A stretch of 64,000 nt of DNA from Streptomyces minutiscleroticus (GCF_014650875.1 NZ_BMVU01000002.1:1-64000), one strand, 5' to 3'. Shown: positions 1 through 9,364, numbered from the stretch's first letter. The notes: generated by a model from the letters alone, not told the origin. Program-made: numbers and translations.

Positions 1-111
1 GTCGAACTCATCGGCGGCGTCCGCTTCCCCGCCATCGGCGAACTCCCCTACCTGCTCACCCTCGCCGGCCACGGCTTCTACTGGTTCCGCCTCCGCAAGG
101 ACGCCCTCTAG
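1..111 (+). CDS. treS: trehalose synthase/maltose isomerase, C-terminal end (partial)
   Basis: The window opens inside a gene whose last 36 codons read ...GHGFYWFRL then a short basic tail and TAG. This is the usual C-terminal beta-domain ending of TreS, which interconverts maltose and trehalose by intramolecular glucosyl transfer. The assignment rests on this short tail plus the neighbours: maltokinase and branching enzyme follow on the same strand, as in the actinobacterial GlgE (maltose-1-phosphate) glucan pathway. Nothing upstream is visible, so catalytic residues cannot be checked. Confidence 0.75.
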   Translation, partial: VELIGGVRFPAIGELPYLLTLAGHGFYWFRLRKDAL

Positions 112-272
112 GCACCTCGGGCCCCGTCACCGCGTCCTCGAATTGCCTCATGACGAGTGCATGAAGACCGGATGGCGGGGCATCCGGACCCGGAAGCGGG
201 GCGGTCTCCGCCGTCCCGCTCCGAGTACGCATCAGTAACACCCCGACCCGTCCTGGGAAAGGACGCGACGCC
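112..272 (+). other. treS-mak spacer
   Basis: No gene is seen here. The last 15 bases carry a ribosome binding site (AAAGGA at 258-263) for the ATG at 273. I see no convincing terminator, so treS-mak-glgB may be co-transcribed. Confidence 0.5.
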
Positions 273-1664
273 ATGTCGGAAGCCGTCACCCATTCCGCCC
301 CGACCAGCACCGACCTCCTCGCGTCGCTGGACCCCCTGTTGCGCGAGTGGTTGCCGCGGCAGCGCTGGTTCGCCGGCAAGGGCCGCCCCATCACGGGGTT
401 CTCGCTGGTGGCCGCGACGGAACTGCTGCCCTCGACGGCACAGCTGGGGCTGATCCACCTGCTCGTGCGCGCCCGTCAGCCGCACGCTCTGGCCCAGGAC
501 ACCGCGCAGCCCGGCGACTGCTACCAGCTGCTGATCGGCGTACGCGCCACCCTGCCGCCCCGGCTCGCGCCCGCCCTCATCGGCCGCCCCCGGTCCGGCC
601 CGCTCGCCGGGCGCACCGTGTACGAGGCACTGCAGGACCCGCGGCCCGCCGGGCTGCTCCTGGAGGCGCTGCGCTCGCGGGCCCGCGTCGGCGAGCTGCG
701 CTTCGAGCGCGACATGCGCCAGGACATCCGCGGCGACCTCGTACCGCGGCTGGTCACCGCCGAGCAGTCGAATTCGTCGATCGTCTACGGAGATACGTTC
801 ATCCTCAAGCTGCTGCGGCGGGTCGTCCCCGGGATCAACCCCGACCTGGAGCTGCCGCTGGCACTGGCCCGCGAGGGCTGCCCGCGGGTGCCCGCGCCGA
901 CGGCGTGGATGCTCGCCGACCTGGCCGACGACACCCACGTCCTCGGCGTGCTCCAGCCCTTCGTCAAGGGCGCGGCGGACGGCTGGGAGCTGGCCCTGCG
1001 CGGCCTGGCCAAGGGCGAGGACTTCCGCGGCGCGGCCCGGGAGCTCGGGCGCGCCACGGCCGAGGTGCACACCGCGCTGGCCCGGGCGCTGCCCACGGTG
1101 ACGCTGGGCCGCGGGCCGCTGCAGTCGCTGGTCGACGGCATGACCCAGCGGCTGGACGAGGCCGCGCGGGCGGTGCCGGCGCTGCGGCCGTACGCCCCCG
1201 GGCTGCACACCGCGTTCGAGGCGCTCGCCGACCTGGCCGCCGAGGGCCAGACCTGGACCGCCCAGCGGATCCACGGCGACCTGCACCTCGGGCAGTGCCT
1301 GCGCGCGCCCTCCGGCGCCTGGTCGCTGATCGACTTCGAGGGCGAGCCGGCCAAGCCGCTGGCCGAGCGCCGGCTGCCGCAGCCTACGGCGCGGGACGTC
1401 GCGGGGATGCTCCGCTCCTTCGACTACGCGGCGCACGCGCAGCCCGCGGCGCCGGACGGCTGGGCCGACGCCTGCCGCGCCGCCTACTGCACGGGGTACG
1501 CCGAGGTCTCCGGGCGCGACCCGCGCACCGACCCGGTGCTGCTGCGGGCGTACGAGACCGACAAGGCGGTGTACGAGGTCGTGTACGAGGCCCGGCACCG
1601 CCCCGACTGGCTGCCCGTGCCGATGGCCGCCGTCCGCCGCCTGGCCCACCCCGCCTCACCCTGA
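273..1664 (+). CDS. mak: maltokinase (ATP:maltose 1-phosphotransferase)
   Basis: 463 aa, the usual Mak/Pep2 length. It phosphorylates maltose with ATP to maltose 1-phosphate, the donor used by GlgE to extend alpha-1,4-glucan. The N-terminal cap region contains the typical motif LPRQRWFAGKGRPI (about residues 27-40). The C-terminal lobe has an aminoglycoside-phosphotransferase-like catalytic loop RIHGDLHLGQCL (about 331-342) followed by LIDFEGEPAKPLAERR with the metal-binding Asp. The ATG at 273 is preceded by AAAGGA at good spacing. It lies between treS and glgB on the same strand, which is the standard TreS-Mak module, here with branching enzyme. Confidence 0.93.
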   Translation: MSEAVTHSAPTSTDLLASLDPLLREWLPRQRWFAGKGRPITGFSLVAATELLPSTAQLGLIHLLVRARQPHALAQDTAQPGDCYQLLIGVRATLPPRLAPALIGRPRSGPLAGRTVYEALQDPRPAGLLLEALRSRARVGELRFERDMRQDIRGDLVPRLVTAEQSNSSIVYGDTFILKLLRRVVPGINPDLELPLALAREGCPRVPAPTAWMLADLADDTHVLGVLQPFVKGAADGWELALRGLAKGEDFRGAARELGRATAEVHTALARALPTVTLGRGPLQSLVDGMTQRLDEAARAVPALRPYAPGLHTAFEALADLAAEGQTWTAQRIHGDLHLGQCLRAPSGAWSLIDFEGEPAKPLAERRLPQPTARDVAGMLRSFDYAAHAQPAAPDGWADACRAAYCTGYAEVSGRDPRTDPVLLRAYETDKAVYEVVYEARHRPDWLPVPMAAVRRLAHPASP

Positions 1665-1706
1665 CCCGCCACTCCACCCTTCGTCCCGTCGAGGAGGCCA
1701 CCCCTC

Positions 1707-4091
1707 GTGACCCCGCCCGCCCATCACCCCAAGAGCGCGAAGTCCAGGGCCTCGCAGAACGTCCCGGAGCCCGCGGCGCGCGGGCCGGAGCCCGGGGAGG
1801 ACCGGCCCGAGGAGGCGGCGCCCCCGAAGGCCCCGGCCGGGGAGGCCCCGGCGCCCGGCGGCGAGCGGGCGTCCGTGCCCGCCCCGGCCGGGGAGCCCCC
1901 GGCCGTCCCGGCGCTCGACCCGGCGGACCGCGAGCGGCTGCTCTCGGGCACCCACCACGACCCGCACGGGGTGCTCGGGGCCCATCCGGTGCCCGGCGGG
2001 GTCGCCTTCAGAGCGCTCCGGCCGTACGCGCTGTCGGTCACCGTCGTCACCGACGGCGGCCTGCGCGCCGAGCTGCACGACGACGGGGACGGCTTCTTCT
2101 CGGGGGCGCTGCCGCTGCGCGAGGTCCCGGCGTACCGGCTGCTGGTGGCGTACGAGGGCTCGGTGCACGACACCGAGGACGCCTACCGCTTCCTGCCGAC
2201 GCTCGGCGACTTCGACCTGCACCTGATCGCCGAGGGCCGGCACGAGCAGCTGTGGAAGGCCCTCGGCGCGGAGCCGATGGTGCACCAGGGGGTGACGGGC
2301 ACCCGCTTCACGGTGTGGGCGCCCAACGCCCGCGGCGTGCGCGTGGTGGGGAGCTTCAACTTCTGGGACGGCACCGCGTACCCGATGCGCTCGCTGGGCT
2401 CGACGGGCGTGTGGGAGCTGTTCGTCCCGGCGGTCGGCGAGGGCGAGCTGTACAAGTTCGAGATCACCCGGCCCGACGGGAGCACGACGCATCGGGCGGA
2501 CCCGATGGCCCGCCGGACCGAGGTGCCGCCCGCGACCTCGTCGGTCGTGCACGCCTCGCACCACACGTGGCACGACGCGGAGTGGATGGAGCGGCGCGCC
2601 GCGCGGCCCGCGCACGAGGCGCCGTTCTCCGTCTACGAGGTGCACCTGCCGTCCTGGCGGCCGGGCCTCACCTACCGCCAGCTCGCCGAGCAGCTGCCGG
2701 CCTACGTGGCGGACCTGGGCTTCACGCACGTGGAGCTGCTGCCGGTGGCCGAGCACCCCTTCGGCGGCTCCTGGGGCTACCAGGTCACCGGCTTCTACGC
2801 CCCCACGGCCCGGCTGGGCACGCCCGACGACTTCAAGTACCTGGTCGACGCGCTGCACCGGGCCGGGATCGGCGTGATCATGGACTGGGTGCCGGCGCAC
2901 TTCCCGCGCGACGAGTGGGCGCTCGCCGAGTTCGACGGCCGCCCGCTGTACGAGCACGAGGACCCGCAGCGGGCCGCGCACCCGGACTGGGGGACGCTGG
3001 AGTTCGACTACGGCCGTCGCGAGGTGCGCAACTTCCTGGTCGCCAACGCCGTGTACTGGTGCGAGGAGTTCCACGTCGACGGCCTGCGCGTGGACGCCGT
3101 CGCCTCCATGCTCTACCTCGACTACTCGCGCGAGCCCGGCCAGTGGACGCCCAACGCGCACGGCGGCCGGGAGAACCTGGACGCGGTCGCCTTCCTGCAG
3201 GAGATGAACGCCACGGTGTACCGGCGCGAGCCGGGCGTGGTGACCATCGCCGAGGAGTCCACGGCCTGGGACGGCGTCACGCGCGCCACCCACCACACCG
3301 GCCCGGGCGGCTTCGGCGGTCTGGGCTTCGGCCTGAAGTGGAACATGGGCTGGATGCACGACTCGCTCGGCTACGTCAGCCACGAGCCGGTGCACCGCAA
3401 GTACCACCACCACGAGATGACGTTCTCGATGGTGTACGCCTACAGCGAGAACTACGTGCTGCCGATCTCCCACGACGAGGTCGTGCACGGCAAGGGCTCG
3501 CTGGTGTCGAAGATGCCCGGCGACTGGTGGCAGAAGCGCGCCAACCACCGGGCCTACCTCGGCTTCATGTGGGCCCACCCGGGCAAGCAGCTGCTGTTCA
3601 TGGGCCAGGAGTTCGCCCAGGGCGCCGAGTGGTCGGAGGCCCACGGCCCGGACTGGTGGCTGCTCGATCCCGCCTACGGGGCCGAGCCGGACCACCGGGG
3701 CGTGCGCGACCTGGTCCGCGACCTCAACGGCGTCTACCGGGCCACGCCCGCGCTGTGGGAGCTGGACACCGACCCGGCCGGGTTCTCGTGGATCGCCGGG
3801 GACGCGGCGGAGGACAACGTGTTCGCGTTCCTGCGCTACGACAGGGAGGGCCGGCCGCTGCTCGCCGTGTCCCACTTCTCGCCGGTGGTGCGGCACGAGT
3901 ACCGGATCGGCGTGCCCGAGGAGGTGCCCGCCTGGCACGAGGTGCTGAACACCGACGGCCTGTGCTACGGGGGCAGCGACGTGGGCAACCCGGACCCGGT
4001 CAAGCCGGAGCCGCGGGGCGCGCACGGGCGCCCGGCGAGCATCCGGCTGACGCTGCCGCCGCTGGCGACGGTGTGGCTGCGGCCGGCGTGA
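1707..4091 (+). CDS. glgB: 1,4-alpha-glucan branching enzyme
   Basis: 794 aa GH13 enzyme that makes alpha-1,6 branches in glycogen. The order is a Pro/Ala/Glu-rich extension (about 1-65), two N-terminal beta-sandwich regions ([20 protein letters not shown] marks the CBM48 module), the (beta/alpha)8 barrel and a C-terminal beta domain. Catalytic residues are visible: nucleophile Asp in [16 protein letters not shown] (about residue 463), acid/base Glu in TIAEEST (about 516) and transition-state Asp in [10 protein letters not shown] (about 590). The GTG at 1707 is chosen because GAGGAGG (1691-1697) precedes it; the gene starts 42 bp after mak. The low-complexity N-terminal extension is longer than in enterobacterial GlgB but common in Streptomyces. 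Confidence 0.96.
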   Translation: MTPPAHHPKSAKSRASQNVPEPAARGPEPGEDRPEEAAPPKAPAGEAPAPGGERASVPAPAGEPPAVPALDPADRERLLSGTHHDPHGVLGAHPVPGGVAFRALRPYALSVTVVTDGGLRAELHDDGDGFFSGALPLREVPAYRLLVAYEGSVHDTEDAYRFLPTLGDFDLHLIAEGRHEQLWKALGAEPMVHQGVTGTRFTVWAPNARGVRVVGSFNFWDGTAYPMRSLGSTGVWELFVPAVGEGELYKFEITRPDGSTTHRADPMARRTEVPPATSSVVHASHHTWHDAEWMERRAARPAHEAPFSVYEVHLPSWRPGLTYRQLAEQLPAYVADLGFTHVELLPVAEHPFGGSWGYQVTGFYAPTARLGTPDDFKYLVDALHRAGIGVIMDWVPAHFPRDEWALAEFDGRPLYEHEDPQRAAHPDWGTLEFDYGRREVRNFLVANAVYWCEEFHVDGLRVDAVASMLYLDYSREPGQWTPNAHGGRENLDAVAFLQEMNATVYRREPGVVTIAEESTAWDGVTRATHHTGPGGFGGLGFGLKWNMGWMHDSLGYVSHEPVHRKYHHHEMTFSMVYAYSENYVLPISHDEVVHGKGSLVSKMPGDWWQKRANHRAYLGFMWAHPGKQLLFMGQEFAQGAEWSEAHGPDWWLLDPAYGAEPDHRGVRDLVRDLNGVYRATPALWELDTDPAGFSWIAGDAAEDNVFAFLRYDREGRPLLAVSHFSPVVRHEYRIGVPEEVPAWHEVLNTDGLCYGGSDVGNPDPVKPEPRGAHGRPASIRLTLPPLATVWLRPA

Positions 4092-4292
4092 CGCACCGGC
4101 GGCCGCGGTTCCGGCCGCGGGCCGCGACCGGGTGACGGCGGCGGCTCCGGTCGCGGGCGGCGGACCGGCTGACGCCCCGGCCCGCCGCGACCGGTCGGGT
4201 CCGCCGCCGGACGGTCCCGGCCGCGGTCCCGGATCCGGCCGCGGCTCGCCGTCGTACGCCGGACCCGTCGGCGTGAGGCGGACCCGGCGTCG
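4092..4292. other. convergent glgB/helD spacer, GC-rich inverted repeats
   Basis: This 201-bp gap separates convergent genes. It is a chain of degenerate CCGGTCGCGG/CCGGCCGCGG motifs forming several overlapping small hairpins (for example CCGCGG-ttccgg-CCGCGG near 4104). It most likely works as a bidirectional transcription end; I see no coding potential. Confidence 0.45.
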
Positions 4293-6593
4293 TCAGACGG
4301 CTCCGGCCGCGGCCTGCGCCAGTCCCGCCGGGAGTTCGCCGGTGTGCAGCACGCCCAGCCGCTGCGTGGCCCGGGTCAGGGCCACGTAGAGGTCGCTCGT
4401 GCCGTACCGGGCGGGCTCCACCACCAGGACCGCGTCGAACTCCAGGCCCTTGGACTGCCGGGCGTCGAGGAGCACCACCGGCCGGGTCAGGTCCGGCTCC
4501 GCGCCCGCCGTCACGCCGTCGAGGCGCGCGGCCAGCGCCCCGTGCAGGTCGCGCGGTGCGATCACGGCGAGCCGGCCCTCGGCGGGCGCCAGTTCGGCCA
4601 CGGCCTCCGCGACGGCCGCCGGCAGGTCGTCGGCGGCCCGCACCCAGGGGCGCACGCCCGTGGACCGCACCGAGCCGGGCGGCTCGAAGTCCGGGTGCTC
4701 GGCGCGCAGCACGGCCACCGCGAGGTCCATGATCTCGGCGGGCGTGCGGTAGTTGACCGCGAGCCGGGTGTGCTCCCAGCGGTCCTCCACGTACGGCTGG
4801 AGGATCTCCGCCCAGGAGCCGACGCCGCCCGCCTCGCCGGTCTGCGCGGGGTCGCCGACCAGCGTCATGGAGCGGGTCGGGCTGCGGCGCATCAGCATCC
4901 GCCACGCCATCGCGGACAGCTCCTGCGCCTCGTCCACGATGATGTGCCCGAAGGCCCAGGTGCGGTCGGCCGCCGCGCGCTCGGCGGCGCTGCGCCGGTC
5001 CTCCTCCTCGTGCCGCTCGGCGAACCGCTCGGCGTCGATGACGTCGTGCGCGGACAGCACCTCGGAGCCGTCGGGGTCGTTCTCCTCCTTGTCCTCGAAC
5101 TCGTAGGTGCGCGAGGCGTACGAGACCTCCAGGACCCCTTGCGCGTAGGCGACCTGCTCGGCGCGCTCGCGCTCGGCGCGGGCGCGGGCCACGCGGTCGT
5201 CCTGGCCGAGGAGTTCGGCGGCCTCGTCGAGCAGCGGCACGTCGGCCGTGGTCCAGGCGCGCGTCACCGGGCGCCGGACGGCGTCCGCGTCCTCGGCGGA
5301 CAGGTACCCGTCGGGTCCGGCGAGGAAGTCCGCGACCAGGCGCTGCGGGGTCAGCCGCGGCCACAGCTGGTCGATGGCGTCCCAGACCTCGGGGTTCTCG
5401 GCCAGTTCGTCGCGGATCTGCGTGATGTCGCTGGGGTCGAGCAGGTTCGAGCCGTCGTAGGGGTCGGTGCCGATGCGCTCGGCGACCATGTCGGTGAGGA
5501 TGTTGAGGACGTACCCCTCGAAGTGCTCGCGGGCCACGTTGTGCGGCAGCCCCGCCTCCCGCGTGCGGTCCCGGGCCACCCGCACCAGGTCGGCGTCGAG
5601 CATCAGGACGTCCCGGTCGTGCTCGATCGCGACGACCGGGTCGGGCAGCGCCTGCCGGTCGCGGACGACCTCGGCCAGCACGTCCGCCATGGCGATGCGG
5701 CCCTTCACCTCCGCGGCCTCGGGGGTGTCCGCCGCGGTGGCCCGCACGCCCGGGTACAGCTCGCCCACGGTCGCGAGCAGGACGCCCGTCTCGCCGAGGG
5801 AGGGCAGGACCTCGCCGATGTAGCCGAGGAAGGCCGGGTTGGGGCCGACGATCAGGACGGCGCGCCGGGCCAGCAGCTCGCGGTGCTCGTAGAGGAGGTA
5901 GGCCGCGCGGTGCAGCGCGACGGCGGTCTTGCCGGTGCCGGGACCGCCCTCGACCACCATCACGCCACGGTGCGGGGCGCGGATGACGCGGTCCTGCTCG
6001 GCCTGGATGGTCTGCACGATGTCGTGCATCCGGCCGGTGCGGGCGGCGTCGAGCGCGGCCAGCAGCACGGCGTCCCCGGTGGGGTCCTCGTGGCCGGTGC
6101 GCTCCTGGTCGCCGAGGTCGAGGATCTCGTCGTGCAGCGCCGTGACCGTGCGGCCCTCGGTGGTGATGTGCCGGCGGCGGCGCAGCCCCATCGGGGTGTG
6201 GCCGGTGGCGAGGTAGAAGGGGCGGGCGACCGGTGCCCGCCAGTCGATCAGCACGGGGGTGCGCTCGGCGTCGTCCGCGCGGATGCCGATGCGCCCGATG
6301 TGGTGGGTGGTGCCGGAGGAGAGGTCGAGGCGGCCGAAGCACAGCGAGCCGTCCACCGCGTTCAGCGCGGCGAGCAGGCCCGAACGCTCGGCGACCAGGA
6401 CGTCCCGCTCCAGCCTGGCCTGCATCGGCGTGCTGCCCTGGGCGAGCGCGTCCGCCACGGCGGTCTCGGTGCCCCCGCGCAGCTCGTCGACGCGCGCGTA
6501 CAGCCCGTCGATGAATTCCTGCTCACGCGACAATTCCTTGTCGTGGAATTCCGCGTTCGAGTTCGCGTTTGACAATTCGGCTCCCGCCCGCAT
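4293..6593 (-). CDS. helD: HelD-family RNA polymerase-associated helicase-like ATPase (UvrD/Rep superfamily 1)
   Basis: 766 aa. N-terminal coiled coil (about 15-75, rich in Glu/Arg/Asp), then an SF1 motor with Walker A GGPGTGKTAVALH (about 224-236), a Walker B/DEAQ-like motif HIIVDEAQELSAMAWRML, motif III LVGDPAQTG, motif IV LAVNYRT and the C-terminal SKGLEFDAVLVVEP and YVALTRATQRL motifs. HelD proteins bind RNA polymerase and release or recycle stalled complexes; some actinobacterial members (HelR) protect against rifamycins. The ATG at 6593 has no good ribosome site, whereas TTG at 6575 has GGGAG six bases upstream and AGTATAT just before, so the true start may be 18 bases downstream. The first 20 codons are clearly AT-richer than the rest. 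Confidence 0.88.
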   Translation of the reverse strand: MRAGAELSNANSNAEFHDKELSREQEFIDGLYARVDELRGGTETAVADALAQGSTPMQARLERDVLVAERSGLLAALNAVDGSLCFGRLDLSSGTTHHIGRIGIRADDAERTPVLIDWRAPVARPFYLATGHTPMGLRRRRHITTEGRTVTALHDEILDLGDQERTGHEDPTGDAVLLAALDAARTGRMHDIVQTIQAEQDRVIRAPHRGVMVVEGGPGTGKTAVALHRAAYLLYEHRELLARRAVLIVGPNPAFLGYIGEVLPSLGETGVLLATVGELYPGVRATAADTPEAAEVKGRIAMADVLAEVVRDRQALPDPVVAIEHDRDVLMLDADLVRVARDRTREAGLPHNVAREHFEGYVLNILTDMVAERIGTDPYDGSNLLDPSDITQIRDELAENPEVWDAIDQLWPRLTPQRLVADFLAGPDGYLSAEDADAVRRPVTRAWTTADVPLLDEAAELLGQDDRVARARAERERAEQVAYAQGVLEVSYASRTYEFEDKEENDPDGSEVLSAHDVIDAERFAERHEEEDRRSAAERAAADRTWAFGHIIVDEAQELSAMAWRMLMRRSPTRSMTLVGDPAQTGEAGGVGSWAEILQPYVEDRWEHTRLAVNYRTPAEIMDLAVAVLRAEHPDFEPPGSVRSTGVRPWVRAADDLPAAVAEAVAELAPAEGRLAVIAPRDLHGALAARLDGVTAGAEPDLTRPVVLLDARQSKGLEFDAVLVVEPARYGTSDLYVALTRATQRLGVLHTGELPAGLAQAAAGAV

Positions 6594-6660
6594 ATACTGT
6601 CTTCAGTGGACTTCTCCGCGACATCGGATCACGAAAGTCGCGAACCATTGAATATACGCG

Positions 6661-6700
6661 GCGAAATGCCCCGGACGCAATTGCGTCCGGGGCATTTCGC
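6661..6700. terminator. 40-bp perfect palindrome between trxA and helD
   Basis: The 20-base arm GCGAAATGCCCCGGACGCAA (6661-6680) is followed directly by its exact complement (6681-6700), with no loop. It lies about 80 bp past the trxA stop and about 70 bp before helD on the same strand, so it most likely ends the merR-trxA transcript; it could also serve as an operator for helD. There is no T-run after it. Confidence 0.6.
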
Positions 6701-6780
6701 TTTCCGGTCCGTGCCCGCACCCGTGGCGCGAGCACGGACCGGGCGCCACCCAGGACCTGCCGAACCGTTGAACCCGCAGG

Positions 6781-7113
6781 TCACAGCAGGTCGGCCAGCT
6801 CCTCGTTCAGCTTCCTGGCGGAACGGGCGCCCACCATCGACCGCACCGGCTCGCCGTCCCGGAACACCAGGAGCGTCGGCATGGACAGCACGCCGTACGC
6901 GTTCGTCGTCGCCGGATTCGTGTCCACGTCCAGCTGGACCATTTTCAACCGGCCCGCCGTCTCCGCGGCGACCGCGCTGAGTACCGGCGCGATCTGCCGG
7001 CACGGCGGACACCAGTCGGCCGTGAACTCCACCAGCACCGGAAGTCCGGATTCCAGCACCTCCGCCGCGAAGTCCGCGTCCGTCACCTCGGTCAGGCCCT
7101 CCGCCTTGATCAC
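6781..7113 (-). CDS. trxA: thioredoxin
   Basis: 110 aa, normal thioredoxin length. The active site WCPPC (C35, C38) differs from the classical WCGPC by Pro for Gly. The cis-Pro loop SMPTLLVF is present, as is the first-strand FTADW. It is a cytoplasmic disulfide reductase using electrons from thioredoxin reductase. GTG at 7113 is preceded by GGGAGGGGAG and overlaps the stop of the merR gene in GTGA, so the two are translationally coupled. The pairing with a MerR regulator suggests stress-dependent expression. Confidence 0.9.
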   Translation of the reverse strand: MIKAEGLTEVTDADFAAEVLESGLPVLVEFTADWCPPCRQIAPVLSAVAAETAGRLKMVQLDVDTNPATTNAYGVLSMPTLLVFRDGEPVRSMVGARSARKLNEELADLL

Positions 7114-7538
7114 CGCGTCTCCCCTCCCAGTCCGCACACGGGCTCCGGACCCCCCGGAGCCTCCGCCTCGGCCGCCAGCGCGTCGCGCGCCCGCTCGGCA
7201 CGGGCCAGCTGCGCGCCCACCCGGGCGCGCACCGACCGCAGCTCCTCCATCAGCGCGTCGATCTCCGCGAGCTTGCGCCGGTACACCGCGAGCGAGGCCG
7301 GGCAGGAGTCGCCCTCCGGATGGCCGGCCCGCAGGCACTCCACGAAGGGCCGCGTCTCCTCCAGGCCGAACCCGAAGTCCTGCAGCGTCCTGATCTGCCG
7401 CAGCAGCCGCAAGTCGTCCTCGTCGTAAGCCCGGTGACCGTTGTCGTCACGCCGCGCGGGCAGCAGCCCCCGCGCCTCGTAGTAGCGCAGGGTCCGGGTG
7501 GTCGTCCCGGCCCGCGCCGCCAGCTCGCCGATGCGCAT
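7110..7538 (-). CDS. MerR-family transcriptional regulator
   Basis: 142 aa. N-terminal winged HTH MRIGELAARAGTTTRTLRYY with the hallmark RYYEARGLL, then a dimerisation helix (about 80-120, LAVYRRKLAEIDALMEELR) and a short C-terminal tail. Cysteines occur in GDSCPA (about 91) and near the end (VCGLGG), too few and too spaced to name a metal or redox effector. It is the first gene of a merR-trxA operon, stop-start overlapped with thioredoxin, so a thiol or electrophile stress role is an inference. The promoter immediately upstream has the 19-bp spacing typical of MerR targets, arguing for autoregulation. ATG 7538 lies about 7 nt after the -10, so the mRNA is probably leaderless. Confidence 0.88.
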   Translation of the reverse strand: MRIGELAARAGTTTRTLRYYEARGLLPARRDDNGHRAYDEDDLRLLRQIRTLQDFGFGLEETRPFVECLRAGHPEGDSCPASLAVYRRKLAEIDALMEELRSVRARVGAQLARAERARDALAAEAEAPGGPEPVCGLGGETR

Positions 7539-7544
7539 GGCGCG

Positions 7545-7575
7545 ACCGTATGCCTTGACGTCGGCGTCAGGGCAA
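7545..7575 (-). promoter_or_regulatory. MerR-type promoter with 19-bp spacer and dyad
   Basis: Read on the minus strand: -35 TTGCCC (7575-7570), exactly 19 bp, then -10 TACGGT (7550-7545). The spacer holds an inverted repeat CCCTGACG-ccga-CGTCAAGG (7572-7553, 7 of 8 arm positions pairing). An over-long spacer with a dyad between the hexamers is the hallmark of promoters activated by MerR proteins through DNA untwisting. Confidence 0.75.
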
Positions 7576-7650
7576 GGGGCGGCCGGCCGGTACGGGGGCG
7601 GTCGGCGCGGGCGGCGGGGCAGGGACGGCGGGTACGGACGGCGGGTACGG

Positions 7651-7690
7651 CGAACGGCCCCGGCGTCCGTCGGGACGCCGGGGCCGTTCG
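7651..7690 (-). terminator. dctA terminator hairpin (distal)
   Basis: Perfect 18-bp stem beginning CGAACGGCCCCGG, with a 4-nt loop (GTCG, 7669-7672). It lies downstream of dctA and upstream of the merR promoter, so it insulates the two. No T-run. Confidence 0.7.
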
Positions 7691-7766
7691 CGAGGAGGGC
7701 CGCCCCGGGGGAAGGGCGGGCCCTCCGGGCCACCGGGAGTGCGATGGGGAAGCCGGTGGCCTGGGC

Positions 7767-7804
7767 CGGACGGCCGGGCGACGGGGGATGCGCCCGGCCG
7801 TCCG
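7767..7804 (-). terminator. dctA terminator hairpin (proximal)
   Basis: Perfect 14-bp stem CGGACGGCCGGGCG with a 10-nt loop, 43 bp past the dctA stop. Together with the hairpin at 7651-7690 it occupies most of the 308-bp gap 7539-7846, which otherwise holds only the merR promoter. Confidence 0.7.
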
Positions 7805-7846
7805 GGGCTCTCGGACGGCGGCCGGGGCGCGGGGCCCCGGCTCCTG

Positions 7847-9241
7847 TCAGGCCTTGGCCAGCTTCTTGTCCGCCGCGGCCGCCGGGGCCTCGTCGCCCTC
7901 GGGGGCGGCCGGAGCGTCGTGGTCGTTGTCGAGGAGCGTGCGCTCGTCGAAGGGCAGCTCGCCCGCCAGGACCCTGGTCACGCGCTCCTTGTCGACCTCG
8001 CCGGTCCAGGTGCCGATCAGCAGCGTGGCCACGGCGTTGCCCGCGAAGTTGGTCAGGGCGCGCGCCTCGCTCATGAATCGGTCGATGCCGACGATCAGGC
8101 CGACGCCGTCCACCAGGGCGGGCTTGTGGGACTGCAGGGCACCGGCGAGCGTGGCGATGCCCGCGCCGGTGACGCCGGCGGCGCCCTTGGAGGCGATCAT
8201 CATGAACAGCAGCAGGGTGATCTGCTGGCCGATGCTCAGCGGCTCGCCCATGGCCTCGGCGATGAACAGCGACGACATGGTCAGGTAGATCATCGTGCCG
8301 TCGAGGTTGAAGGAGTAGCCGGTCGGGACGGTGATGCCGACGACGGGGCGGCTGACGCCCAGGTGCTCCATCTTCGCGATGAGCCGCGGCAGCGCGGACT
8401 CCGACGACGAGGTCGACAGGATCAGCAGGAACTCGCGGCCGAGGTACTTCAGCAGGTGGAAGAGGTTCACCCCGGTGACCAGGCGCACCATCGTGCCGAG
8501 CACGACGACGACGAACAGCAGGCAGGTCACGTAGAAGCCCAGCATGATCGTGGCGAGCGCCTTGAGCGCGTCGACGCCGGTCTCGCCGATGACGGCGGCC
8601 ATGGCGCCGAAGGCGCCGATCGGGGCCGCCCACATGATCATGGCGAGGACGCGGAAGACCAGCTTCTGGATGTGCTCGATGCCGCGCAGGACCGGCTCGC
8701 CCGAGCGTCCCATGGCCTGCAGCGCGAAGCCCACGAGCAGCGCGACCAGCAGGGTCTGCAGGACCTGGCCCTCGGTGAAGGCCGAGACCAGGGTGGTCGG
8801 GATGATGCCGAGGAGGAAGTCGGTGGTGGACTCGCTGCCGGCCTCCGCCTGCTCGGCGCCGACGCCCTTGACCGCCTCGGTCAGGTGGACGCCGTCACCG
8901 GGGTGGATGATGTTGCCGACGACCAGGCCGATGGCGAGCGCGACGAACGACATCGCGATGAAGTAGCCGAGGGCGAGACCGCCGACGCGGCCGACGCGGG
9001 CCGCCTTGCGCACCGAGCCGACGCCGAGGACGATCGTGCAGAAGATGATCGGCGAGATCATCATCTTGATCAGGTTCACGAAGCCGGTCCCGATCGGCTT
9101 CAGTTCCTTGGCGAAGTCGGGCACGGCGAAGCCGACGGCGATACCGAGGACGACCGCGACGATCACCGCGATGTAGAGATAGTGGGTGCGGTCCCGCTTC
9201 TTGGCGGGGGCGGCCTGGGCCGCCTCGGGCGCGCTCGTCAC
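7847..9241 (-). CDS. dctA: C4-dicarboxylate:cation symporter, DctA type (DAACS family)
   Basis: 464 aa. The dicarboxylate/amino acid:cation symporter fold is clear: GFVNLIKMMISPIIFCTIVLG, the Ser-rich re-entrant loop ILSTSSSESALPRLI, the substrate-binding GYSFNLDGTMIYLT and a late region with NFAGNAVATLLIGTWTGE. It imports succinate, fumarate or malate with protons or sodium. The C-terminal tail is acidic/Ala-rich. GTG 9241 is chosen because AAGGAGG precedes it by 7 nt and the hydrophobic start HYLYIAVIVAVVLGIAVGF then falls near residue 18; longer in-frame starts up to 9349 lack ribosome sites. It is divergent from a CitA/DcuS-like sensor kinase, the usual dicarboxylate-sensing arrangement. 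Confidence 0.93.
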   Translation of the reverse strand: MTSAPEAAQAAPAKKRDRTHYLYIAVIVAVVLGIAVGFAVPDFAKELKPIGTGFVNLIKMMISPIIFCTIVLGVGSVRKAARVGRVGGLALGYFIAMSFVALAIGLVVGNIIHPGDGVHLTEAVKGVGAEQAEAGSESTTDFLLGIIPTTLVSAFTEGQVLQTLLVALLVGFALQAMGRSGEPVLRGIEHIQKLVFRVLAMIMWAAPIGAFGAMAAVIGETGVDALKALATIMLGFYVTCLLFVVVVLGTMVRLVTGVNLFHLLKYLGREFLLILSTSSSESALPRLIAKMEHLGVSRPVVGITVPTGYSFNLDGTMIYLTMSSLFIAEAMGEPLSIGQQITLLLFMMIASKGAAGVTGAGIATLAGALQSHKPALVDGVGLIVGIDRFMSEARALTNFAGNAVATLLIGTWTGEVDKERVTRVLAGELPFDERTLLDNDHDAPAAPEGDEAPAAAADKKLAKA

Positions 9242-9364
9242 GACGCTGCCTCCTTGACGTCTTCGTCGGTCGGACACCGGCGTGCGGCTCACGTCCGGGG
9301 TTTCGGCGACTATCTCCCGCCCCGTGGGACCGGTCACGCTTCCGTTCATTTAGTTCACGCCGAC

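Noticed and set aside
1656..4025. Long minus-strand open frame opposite glgB
   Set aside because: It mirrors codon bias of the plus-strand gene, has Val/Arg/His-rich composition with no domain, and lacks a ribosome site; typical GC-rich antisense artefact.
6661..6700. Rifamycin-associated element (RAE) of helD
   Set aside because: The palindrome is 40 bp and its sequence does not resemble the RAE inverted repeat that I remember; listed instead as palindrome/terminator.
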